From Streptomyces antarcticus (GTDB lineage: Bacteria; Actinomycetota; Actinomycetes; Streptomycetales; Streptomycetaceae), in NCBI RefSeq assembly GCF_026627255.1, contig NZ_JAPNLM010000004.1:1-64000 (forward strand): a DNA stretch of 64,000 bases, in the 5' to 3' direction. The notes under the pieces are model-generated. The model was not told where the DNA came from and ran no database searches. It saw nothing but the letters and a program-made list of their open reading frames with translations. Of this stretch, positions 15,767 to 22,915 are shown piece by piece. Every line of letters starts with the position of its first letter. Within the stretch, counting starts at the first letter, position 1. The position numbers and the translations under genes are program-made.

Positions 15767-17194
15767 TCAGGCCGGGACGCCGTCCTTGTCGCCGTACGAC
15801 TGCACCGGTACGGCATCCTTCCCGGCGCCCTCACCGGTGTCCTTCCCGGTGTCCTTCCCGGCGCCACGGCCCGGGGCGCCGGCCTCGCCGAAGTCGCCGC
15901 CGTGCGGGTCGTCGAGCAGGGTGCTCTCGTCGAAAGGCAACCGGCCCGCGAGGACTTCGCCGGCGCGCGTGTGGTCGAACTCCTTCGTCCACGTTCCGAT
16001 GAGCACCGTCGCCACCGCGTTGCCCGCGAAGTTCGTCAGGGCCCGGGCCTCGCTCATGAACCGGTCGATGCCGACGATCAGCCCGACCCCGTCCACCAGT
16101 TCCGGCCGGTGCGACTGGAGGCCGCCGGCGAGGGTGGCCAGCCCGGCGCCGGTCACCCCGGCCGCCCCCTTGGAGGCGATGATCATGAACAGCAGCAGGG
16201 AGATCTGCTCGCCGAGGGCGAGGGGCTTGCCCATGGCCTCCGCGACGAACAGGGAGGACATCGTGAGGTAGATCGCGGTCCCGTCCAGGTTGAAGGAGTA
16301 CCCGGTCGGCACCGTGATCCCGGTGACCGGGCGCGACACCCCCAGGTGCTCCATCTTCGCGATCAGCCGGGGCAGCGCCGACTCCGAGGAGGAGGTCGAG
16401 AGGATCAGCAGGAACTCCCGGCCCAGGTAGCGCAGCAGCGCGAACACACTGACCCCGGTGCACACCCGCAGCAGCGTGCCCAGGACGACGAAGACGAAGA
16501 GCAGGCAGGTCGTGTAGAAGCCGATCATGATGACGGCCAGCGATTTCAGCGCGTCCATGCCGGTGGCCCCGACCACCGCCGCGATGGCCCCGAAGGCGCC
16601 CACCGGGGCGACCCACATGATCATCGCCAGCACCCGGAACACCAGCTTCTGCACGTGTCCGATCCCGCGCAGCACCGGTTCGCCCGCGGCGCCCATGGCC
16701 TGGAGCGCGAATCCGGTCAGCAGCGCCACCAGCAGCGTCTGGAGCACCTCGCCGCCGGTGAACGCGGACACCATCGTCGTCGGGATCATCCCGAGCAGGA
16801 ACTCCGGAGTGCTCTGCGCCCCGCCCGCCTTGGCCTGCGCCTCGCCCGCGCTGCGCGCGGCCTCGGTCAGGTGCAGGCCGCTGCCCGGCTCCAGCAGATT
16901 GCCGACCAGCAGGCCGATGGCGAGGGCCACGGTGGACATCACCATGAAGTAGCCGAGGGCGAGCCCGCCCACCGCCCCGACCTTGGCGGCCTTGCGGACC
17001 GATCCGATGCCCAGCACGATCGTGCAGAAGATCACCGGCGAGATCATCATCTTGATGAGGTTGACGAAGCCGGTGCCCAGCGGCTTGAGCTCCACGGCCA
17101 CACCGGGTGCGGCGAAGCCGACGGCGATGCCGAGCAGTACCGCGGCGATCACCGCGATGTAGAGATAGTGCGTTCTGTCGCGCCTGGCGGCCAC
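15767..17194 (-). CDS. dctA: C4-dicarboxylate/H+(Na+) symporter DctA
   Basis: Membrane transporter (DAACS family) importing succinate, fumarate and malate; 475 residues, GTG start with AGGAGG. It shows the family signatures: FVNLIKMMISPVIFCTIVLG near the N-terminus, LLILSTSSSESALPRL (the serine-rich motif), GVSRPVTGITVPTGYSFNLDGT and ASKGAAGVTGAG. About eight or nine membrane segments and two re-entrant loops are expected. The C-terminal 55 residues are hydrophilic with KDTGKDTGEGAGKD repeats, longer than in enterobacterial DctA. It is divergent from a CitA/CitB-type two-component system, which probably induces it. Confidence 0.93.
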   Translation of the reverse strand: MAARRDRTHYLYIAVIAAVLLGIAVGFAAPGVAVELKPLGTGFVNLIKMMISPVIFCTIVLGIGSVRKAAKVGAVGGLALGYFMVMSTVALAIGLLVGNLLEPGSGLHLTEAARSAGEAQAKAGGAQSTPEFLLGMIPTTMVSAFTGGEVLQTLLVALLTGFALQAMGAAGEPVLRGIGHVQKLVFRVLAMIMWVAPVGAFGAIAAVVGATGMDALKSLAVIMIGFYTTCLLFVFVVLGTLLRVCTGVSVFALLRYLGREFLLILSTSSSESALPRLIAKMEHLGVSRPVTGITVPTGYSFNLDGTAIYLTMSSLFVAEAMGKPLALGEQISLLLFMIIASKGAAGVTGAGLATLAGGLQSHRPELVDGVGLIVGIDRFMSEARALTNFAGNAVATVLIGTWTKEFDHTRAGEVLAGRLPFDESTLLDDPHGGDFGEAGAPGRGAGKDTGKDTGEGAGKDAVPVQSYGDKDGVPA

Positions 17195-17243
17195 GATGCC
17201 TCCTGGTGGTGATTACGTCCCGGGAGGACCATCGCGCGCCGCT

Positions 17244-17257
17244 GTGACCCCGGTCAC
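17244..17257. promoter_or_regulatory. Inverted repeat in the dctA/sensor kinase intergenic region
   Basis: GTGACC-CC-GGTCAC, perfect 6-bp arms, 50 bp from the dctA start and 44 bp from the kinase ATG. It is a candidate binding site for the adjacent response regulator. Confidence 0.45.
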
Positions 17258-17300
17258 CCTTGCGTTCATTGAGTTCACGGCCGGGTGCACACTGAGCGTC

Positions 17301-19133
17301 ATGTTCCGTTTGCCCCGGCCTCCGCGCAGCCTCGCCGGCCAGCTCTTCGCCATGCAGGTGCTGCTGGTCGCCGTGGTCGTCGCCGGCTGCGCCGTCTTCG
17401 CGTACGCGACCGCCCGCGGCCAGGCCGAGGAAGCCGCCCGCCGCCAGGCCGGAGCCGTGGCCCACGCGGTCGCGGACTCCCCGTCCGTACGCGAGGCCGT
17501 ACGGGAGGCCGTACGCGGCGCCGACCCCTCCGCCCGGCTCCAGCCCTACGCGGAGCGGGTCCGGGTCGACTCCGGGGTCGACTTCGTCACGATCATGGCT
17601 CCCGACGGCCGGCGCTGGACCCACCCCGACCCGCGCCGGATCGGCGAGCCCTTCCTCGGCAACACCGCCCCCGCCCTGCGCGGCGAGTCCTTCAGCGAGA
17701 CCTACACGGGCACCCTGGGCCCCTCCATCCGCGTGGTCACCCCGCTCGACGACGACGGCCGGGTCATCGGCATGGTCAGCGCCGGCATCACGGTCCGGGC
17801 GATCAGCGACCGGCTCGCCGAGCAGCTCGCCGCCCTCGCCTGGGTCGCCGCCGCCGCGCTCGCCCTCGGCGGCATGGGCACGTACGTGGTCAACGCCCGC
17901 CTGCGCCGCCACACCCACGGGATGAACGCGGCCGAGCTGAGCCGGATGTACGACTACCACCAGGCGGCCCTGCACGGGGTCCGCGAGGGGCTGCTCATGC
18001 TCGACGGCCAGCGCAGGATCACCCTCATCAACGACGCCGGGCGCGAACTGCTCGGCCTGGGCAGCGGGATCCGCGGGGCGTCCCTCGCCGACCTGGGGCT
18101 GCCCGCGCCGCTCACCGGGGCCCTGCTGGCGGACCGGCCGCGGGTGGACGAGGTGCACCTGACCGCCGACCGGGTGCTCGTCGTCAACAGCTCGCCCGTC
18201 GCGGGCGGCGGCCGCCGCGGCACCGTGATCACGCTGCGCGACCACACCGAGCTCCAGTCGCTGACCGGCGAGCTGGACCACGAACGCGGCTTCACCCAGG
18301 CCCTGCGCTCCCAGGCGCACGAGGCCGCCAACCGGCTGCACACGGTGGTCTCCCTGATCGAACTCGGCCGCGAGCGGGAGGCGGTGGAGTTCGCCACCGC
18401 CGAACTGGAGCTGGCGCAGGCGCTCACCGACGAGGTGATCACCGCGGTCGGCGAACCGGTCCTGGTGGCGCTGCTGCTCGGCAAGGCCGCCCAGGCCCAC
18501 GAACGGGGCGTGGAACTCGTCGTCACCCCGGACAGCCGCAGGCTCGCCGCGGGCGGCGGACTGCCGCCGGCCCGCGACCTCGTCACGGTCCTGGGCAACC
18601 TGATCGACAACGCCGTCGACGCCGTCGCGGGCGTACCGGCGGCGCGGATCGCGGTGACGCTGCGTCCGGCGGGCGGCGAACTGCTCCTGCGGGTCGCGGA
18701 CAACGGCCCCGGGCTCCCGGAGGGGGTGGACGTGTTCCGCCGCGGCTGGTCGGGCAAGGGTGAGGGGCGCGGCCTCGGCCTCGCGCTGGTCCGGCAGGTG
18801 GCCGACCGCTACGGCGGCGAGGTCACCGCGGCGCAGGGTCCGGGCGGCGGCGCGGAGTTCACCGTACGCCTGCCGCCGGCGGGTTCGGCGCCGGAGGCCG
18901 GGGGCGACCCGGCGGGGGAGCGCCGGGCCGCCGGTCGGGTGCCCGGGCAGACGGTAGTCCGGGTGCCCGAGCAGGCCGCCGGGCCGCTCCGCGAGGCCCC
19001 GGGCGCGCGGGTGAGCCGGGCAGCCGGGCGGGATCCCGGCACCGCGGGGACGGAGTCCGGAACCGCGGGGACGGGATCCGGGACCGCGCGGCCGGAGTCC
19101 GGGACCGCGCGGTCCGAAGGGGGCCCGGCGTGA
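17301..19133 (+). CDS. Sensor histidine kinase, CitA/DcuS type
   Basis: Membrane sensor of 610 residues. TM1 (QLFAMQVLLVAVVVAGCAVF, about 14-33) and TM2 (LAALAWVAAAALALGGMG, about 176-193) bracket an extracytoplasmic PAS/CitA-like domain. That domain contains VDFVTIMAPDGRRWTHPDPR and the GRVIGMVSAGI strand typical of dicarboxylate and citrate sensors. A cytoplasmic PAS (GLLMLDGQRRITLINDAG) precedes the H-box SQAHEAANRLHTVVSLIELG. The ATPase boxes are NLIDNAVDAV (N), VADNGPGLP (G1) and GRGLGLALVRQVADRYGG (G2). An approximately 90-residue low-complexity tail with GTAGTESGTAG-type repeats is unusual. Its stop overlaps the response regulator start (GTGA). Confidence 0.9.
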   Translation: MFRLPRPPRSLAGQLFAMQVLLVAVVVAGCAVFAYATARGQAEEAARRQAGAVAHAVADSPSVREAVREAVRGADPSARLQPYAERVRVDSGVDFVTIMAPDGRRWTHPDPRRIGEPFLGNTAPALRGESFSETYTGTLGPSIRVVTPLDDDGRVIGMVSAGITVRAISDRLAEQLAALAWVAAAALALGGMGTYVVNARLRRHTHGMNAAELSRMYDYHQAALHGVREGLLMLDGQRRITLINDAGRELLGLGSGIRGASLADLGLPAPLTGALLADRPRVDEVHLTADRVLVVNSSPVAGGGRRGTVITLRDHTELQSLTGELDHERGFTQALRSQAHEAANRLHTVVSLIELGREREAVEFATAELELAQALTDEVITAVGEPVLVALLLGKAAQAHERGVELVVTPDSRRLAAGGGLPPARDLVTVLGNLIDNAVDAVAGVPAARIAVTLRPAGGELLLRVADNGPGLPEGVDVFRRGWSGKGEGRGLGLALVRQVADRYGGEVTAAQGPGGGAEFTVRLPPAGSAPEAGGDPAGERRAAGRVPGQTVVRVPEQAAGPLREAPGARVSRAAGRDPGTAGTESGTAGTGSGTARPESGTARSEGGPA

Positions 19134-19834
19134 CGGGCGGGGACGTGCGGGTGCTGGTCGTGGAGGACGACCTGGTGGCCGCCGACGCGCACGCGCTCTA
19201 CGTAGGCCGGGTGCCCGGGTTCACCGCCGTCGGCGCCGTGCACTCGCTCGCCGAGGCCACCCGGGTCCTGGACCGGACCCGCGTCGACCTGCTCCTGCTC
19301 GACCTGACCCTGCCCGACGGGCACGGCCTGCGCTTCGCGCGCGGGCTGCGCGCCGCCGGACACCCCGTCGACGTGATCGTCGTGACCTCCGCACGGGACC
19401 TGGCCGTGGTCCGTGAGAGCGTCTCCCTCGGCGTGGTCCAGTACGTGCTCAAGCCCTTCGCCTTCCCGACGCTGCGCGAACGGCTGCTGCGCTACGCCGA
19501 GTTCCGCGCAACGGCGGGCGAGGCGGCCGGGCAGGACGACGTGGACCGGGCCATGGCGGCCCTGCGCGCGCCCCGCCCCGCCGAGCTGCCCAAGGGGCTG
19601 AGCGCGCCCACCCTGGACCGGGTCGCCGCCCTGCTGCGGGCGGCGCCCGAGGGGCTGACCGCGGCAGGGGCGGCCGAGGCGGCCGGGATCTCCCGGATCA
19701 CCGCCCGCCGCTACCTGGAGCACCTGGTGGACAGCGGCCGCGCGGACCGCACCCCCCGGTACGGCCAGGTCGGCCGCCCCGAACTGCACTACCGCTGGCT
19801 GGCGGCCGCGGCGGGCTCGGTGTCGAACGTGTAG
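19130..19834 (+). CDS. Response regulator, CitB/DcuR type
   Basis: A 234-residue DNA-binding partner of the preceding kinase; GTG start overlapping the kinase stop by 4 bp. The receiver domain carries the acidic pocket (VVEDD), the phosphoacceptor Asp58 (LLLLDLTLPDG), Thr/Ser in VVTSARD and Lys in YVLKPF. The C-terminal output domain has a winged HTH typical of the CitT/CitB subfamily: [44 protein letters not shown]. It probably controls the divergent dctA. The last 46 bp overlap the 3' end of melC2 on the other strand. Confidence 0.9.
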   Translation: MTGGDVRVLVVEDDLVAADAHALYVGRVPGFTAVGAVHSLAEATRVLDRTRVDLLLLDLTLPDGHGLRFARGLRAAGHPVDVIVVTSARDLAVVRESVSLGVVQYVLKPFAFPTLRERLLRYAEFRATAGEAAGQDDVDRAMAALRAPRPAELPKGLSAPTLDRVAALLRAAPEGLTAAGAAEAAGISRITARRYLEHLVDSGRADRTPRYGQVGRPELHYRWLAAAAGSVSNV

Positions 19835-20637
19835 AACTTCCGGTGGTCCAGCAGGTCGGCCGGGGTCACGTCGTTCCACGGCCGCATAGTGTCGCGCAGG
19901 TCCACGACGTTCGCCGTGCCGGCCGCGGGCAGGTAGGTGGACTGCGGGTGGCGGGCCTGCCAGTCGGCCCACAGCTTGTCCACGTAGGCGTGGTGCATCC
20001 AGAACACCGGGTCGTTCGGCGAGACGCCGGTGCCCATCTGGCCGCCGACCCATACGTGGACCCGGTTGTGCAGGTTGGCGCCGCGCCAGCCCTCCAGGTT
20101 GTTGCGGAAGCCGCTCGACGAGCTGTTCCAGGGCGCCGCGTCGTACACCGGCATGGCCAGCACGGCGTCGACCTCGGCCTTGGACGGCAGCTGGGCGACG
20201 CCCTCGCCGAGGGCACGGCGCAGGTACGAGCGCCCGTCCACGCGCACGTTCACGTTCCACTTGCCCGTCGCGTACGCGAATGGTCCGTCGAGGACCTGGC
20301 CGTCGCGGGCGCGGCCGGTTCCGCCGAGGAAGTCGGCGGCCCAGAGGGAGGAGCGGGAGGTGCGGTCCGCGGTCCAGTCCCAGTACGGGAGCGCCACCGT
20401 CGCGTCCACCGCCTGCAGCGCCGCCTCGAACTCGAGAAGAAAGCGGCGGTGCCAGGGAAGGAAGGACGGGGAGCGGTGCCCCACCCGGTCGCCCGCGTCG
20501 GTGTCGCTCATGATGAAGCCGTTGTGGGTGGTGACGAACCGGTCGTAGCGGCCGGTCCGCTTCAGCTCCAGCAGGGCGTTGGTGAAGGCGCGCTTCTCCT
20601 CGGGCGTGAGCGCGGCCTGGTTCTTGCGCACGGTCAT
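19789..20637 (-). CDS. melC2: Tyrosinase MelC2
   Basis: Type-3 copper enzyme of 282 residues, very close in motif order to the characterised Streptomyces MelC2. CuA histidines are in [17 protein letters not shown] and PWHRRFL; CuB histidines are in [12 protein letters not shown] and [23 protein letters not shown] and [11 protein letters not shown] are also typical. The start codon overlaps the melC1 stop (ATGA), giving translational coupling with the caddie. The 3' end runs 46 bp into the antisense response regulator gene. It makes melanin precursors from tyrosine. No signal peptide; export depends on MelC1. Confidence 0.95.
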   Translation of the reverse strand: MTVRKNQAALTPEEKRAFTNALLELKRTGRYDRFVTTHNGFIMSDTDAGDRVGHRSPSFLPWHRRFLLEFEAALQAVDATVALPYWDWTADRTSRSSLWAADFLGGTGRARDGQVLDGPFAYATGKWNVNVRVDGRSYLRRALGEGVAQLPSKAEVDAVLAMPVYDAAPWNSSSSGFRNNLEGWRGANLHNRVHVWVGGQMGTGVSPNDPVFWMHHAYVDKLWADWQARHPQSTYLPAAGTANVVDLRDTMRPWNDVTPADLLDHRKFYTFDTEPAAAASQR

Positions 20638-21032
20638 GCCGCGCCTCCCATCGGTGCGAACGGGGCGAGGGTGGCGCCCTGGAGCTCGCGCACGGCGGCG
20701 CGGGCCAGCGAGGTCGGATCGGCGAAGGTCTCGTAGTGGTTGATGACGCTGATCCAGGTCCCGTCGGCGTTCCGCATCACGTGCAGTTCGCGGCCGTCTA
20801 TTCGGACGGTGGGCTGGCCGGGGGAGTGGTGGCCGCCGTGGTGGCCGCCCCCGCCCGGGGTGATCTGGATGCGGCGGCCCTTGTAGACCTCGTCGACCGT
20901 GCCCGCGTCGGTGGGTGTGGACGGGGCGGGGGTGGCGCTCGCGCTCGCGCTTGTGGCGGCAGCGGCGAGGCCGAGTGCGGTGAGTACACCGGCAGAGGTT
21001 CCCAGAGCCTGCCGGCGGGTGATCGTGTTCAT
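20634..21032 (-). CDS. melC1: Tyrosinase co-factor MelC1
   Basis: Caddie protein of 132 residues, first gene of the operon. [17 protein letters not shown] is a twin-arginine signal followed by a hydrophobic Ala-rich stretch. The mature part has [12 protein letters not shown], then a glycine/histidine insert ([13 protein letters not shown]), then [20 protein letters not shown] and a C-terminal [11 protein letters not shown] helix. The His insert is a plausible extra copper-binding site; the paralogue at 2204 lacks it. The ATG at 21032 lacks a good Shine-Dalgarno; a longer frame starts at 21083 but has no family similarity there. Confidence 0.88.
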   Translation of the reverse strand: MNTITRRQALGTSAGVLTALGLAAAATSASASATPAPSTPTDAGTVDEVYKGRRIQITPGGGGHHGGHHSPGQPTVRIDGRELHVMRNADGTWISVINHYETFADPTSLARAAVRELQGATLAPFAPMGGAA

Positions 21033-21071
21033 GGAGCGAAGAGGTATCAGTGCAGTGGGCACGCTTGGCCT

Positions 21072-21093
21072 GTATCCAGACATGTGTGGATAC
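21072..21093. promoter_or_regulatory. Inverted repeat upstream of melC1
   Basis: GTATCCA-N8-TGGATAC, 40-61 bp upstream of the melC1 ATG. It is a candidate operator for the melC promoter. Confidence 0.4.
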
Positions 21094-21116
21094 GTTGCCG
21101 GTAGAACTAATTGGAT

Positions 21117-21161
21117 GATCTTCCCGTCCGTACCGGCTCCGGCGGCTCGGACGGGAAGATC
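21117..21161. other. Long hairpin in the melC1/gad intergenic region
   Basis: Perfect 14-bp arms GATCTTCCCGTCCG and CGGACGGGAAGATC around a 17-nt loop. It lies between divergent genes, so it is not an obvious terminator. It could be an operator, a structured leader or a remnant of a lost neighbour. The rest of 21162-21410 shows nothing recognisable except the gad -10. Confidence 0.5.
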
Positions 21162-21398
21162 TACGCGGGTAACACTACTGGACAGTAAGTTCTGCGGCGG
21201 TTACGGGACTCTATGGGAGGGGTCACACCGCAGAGTCGGCCGGAAGCCATGCGGCGAAACACCCGCGGGCCCCGCGGGTCATGCGTCGCGGGGTCCGCGG
21301 GACGCCGTACGGGCGCGGCGGCCCACCCCGGGGCCTCGCCCGCGTTCCAGCGCGAAGGTCCCCGGGAGGGCTTCAGGGTGGTATGCGCCGCATTCCCT

Positions 21399-21404
21399 TA
21401 TAGT
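21399..21404 (+). promoter_or_regulatory. Candidate -10 for leaderless gad mRNA
   Basis: TATAGT ends 6 nt before the gad ATG and no Shine-Dalgarno is present, so transcription may start at the ATG itself. No good -35 is visible. Confidence 0.4.
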
Positions 21405-21410
21405 CCCGAT

Positions 21411-22802
21411 ATGGCTCTCCATGAGACGAAGGACGTACGTGGCCCCGACGCCGATGCGGACGTGTTCACGTCCGCCCTCAGCGGCCAGATCCTCCCGAAG
21501 TACCGGATGCCCGACGACCACTCGCCCACCGAGGTCGTCTACGAACTCCTCCACAACGAGCTGCTCCTCGACGGCAACGCCGCCCAGAACCTGGCCACCT
21601 TCTGCACCACGTGGTCGGACGACGGCGTGCACCGCCTGATGAACGAATGCCTCGACAAGAACATGATCGACAAGGACGAGTACCCGCAGACCGCCGAGAT
21701 CGAGTCCCGCTGCGTCAACATGCTGGCCGACCTGTGGAACGCCCCGGCGGGCACCACCGCGGCCGGCTGCTCCACCACCGGCTCCAGTGAGGCCGCCATG
21801 CTCGGCGGCCTCGCCCTCAAATGGCGCTGGCGCGAGCGCCGCCGGGCCCAGGGGCTGCCCTCCGACCGGCCGAACCTGGTCTGCGGGCCGGTACAGATCT
21901 GCTGGGAGAAGTTCGCCCGGTACTTCGACGTCGAGTTGCGCCAGGTCCCCCTCGAGGAGGGCGCCACCGGCCTGCGGCCGCACCAGCTCGCCGCGCACGT
22001 CGACGAGAACACCATCGGCGTCGTCGCCATCCTCGGCGTCACCTACACCTGCGACTACGAGCCGGTCGCCGAGCTCTCCGCCGAACTCGACCGGATCCAG
22101 GCCGAGCACGGATGGGACGTTCCGATCCACGTCGACGGTGCCAGCGGCGGCTTCGTCGCGCCGTTCCTCCACCCCGACGTGGTGTGGGACTTCCGGCTGC
22201 CGCGCGTCGCCTCCGTGAACACCTCCGGCCACAAGTACGGGCTCGCGCCCCTCGGGGTCGGCTGGATCGTCTGGCGCACCGCGGACCTGCTCCCCGCGGA
22301 CCTCGTCTTCGATGTCGACTACCTCGGCGGCGACATGCCGACCTTCGCCCTCAACTTCTCCCGCCCCGGCGGCGAGATCATCGCCCAGTACTACCTCTTC
22401 CTGCGCCTCGGCCGGGGCGGCTACCGCCGCGTCCAGCAGGCCTGCGCCGAGACCGCCCAGTACCTGGCCGGCGAGGTGGCCGCGATGGGCCCCTTCACCC
22501 TCCTGTACGACGGCGAGGGCGCCCTTCCCGCGGTCTCCTACACCCTCACCGACCCGGCCGCGGCCGGGTTCAGCCTCTACGACCTCTCCGACCGGCTGCG
22601 GATGCGGGGCTGGCAGGTGCCCTCGTACCCGCTGCCGGCCGACCGCGAGGACACGGTCATCCAGCGCGTCCTCGTCCGGCACGGCGTGACGCGCGACCAG
22701 ATCGCCCTGCTGGTCGAGGACCTCCGCCGGGCCGTGGAGCACCTGACGGCCTCGCCGCCGCCGGTCCCGGCCACGGTGCCGCGGTCGGGCTTCCACCACT
22801 AG
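21411..22802 (+). CDS. gadB: Glutamate decarboxylase (PLP-dependent)
   Basis: Converts L-glutamate to GABA and CO2. The 463-residue protein has the group II decarboxylase fold: TEVVYELLHNELLLDGNAAQ near the N-terminus, GCSTTGSSEAAMLGGLA (cofactor phosphate region), HVDGASGGFVAPF (Asp pairing with the pyridine N) and PLP lysine Lys275 in VNTSGHKYGL. NFSRPGGEIIAQYY follows. The upstream frame to 21213 lacks homology; ATG 21411 begins the family's MALHETKDVRG-like start. No antiporter gene accompanies it, so acid-resistance use is uncertain. Confidence 0.93.
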   Translation: MALHETKDVRGPDADADVFTSALSGQILPKYRMPDDHSPTEVVYELLHNELLLDGNAAQNLATFCTTWSDDGVHRLMNECLDKNMIDKDEYPQTAEIESRCVNMLADLWNAPAGTTAAGCSTTGSSEAAMLGGLALKWRWRERRRAQGLPSDRPNLVCGPVQICWEKFARYFDVELRQVPLEEGATGLRPHQLAAHVDENTIGVVAILGVTYTCDYEPVAELSAELDRIQAEHGWDVPIHVDGASGGFVAPFLHPDVVWDFRLPRVASVNTSGHKYGLAPLGVGWIVWRTADLLPADLVFDVDYLGGDMPTFALNFSRPGGEIIAQYYLFLRLGRGGYRRVQQACAETAQYLAGEVAAMGPFTLLYDGEGALPAVSYTLTDPAAAGFSLYDLSDRLRMRGWQVPSYPLPADREDTVIQRVLVRHGVTRDQIALLVEDLRRAVEHLTASPPPVPATVPRSGFHH

Positions 22803-22915
22803 GGGGTGCCGTCACACTCGTTCCTGCCGCGCGGCGCCTGGCACGGACGCTCGCCGCGTTGTCGGATCGCCCTCGGCGCCGCCCGGATCGTGGGCCGTCG
22901 AGGTCCCGGGGCCGC

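Noticed and set aside
15831..18500. 889-codon minus-strand frame across dctA and the kinase
   Set aside because: Third-position artefact; dctA and the kinase are read with complete family motifs in other frames.
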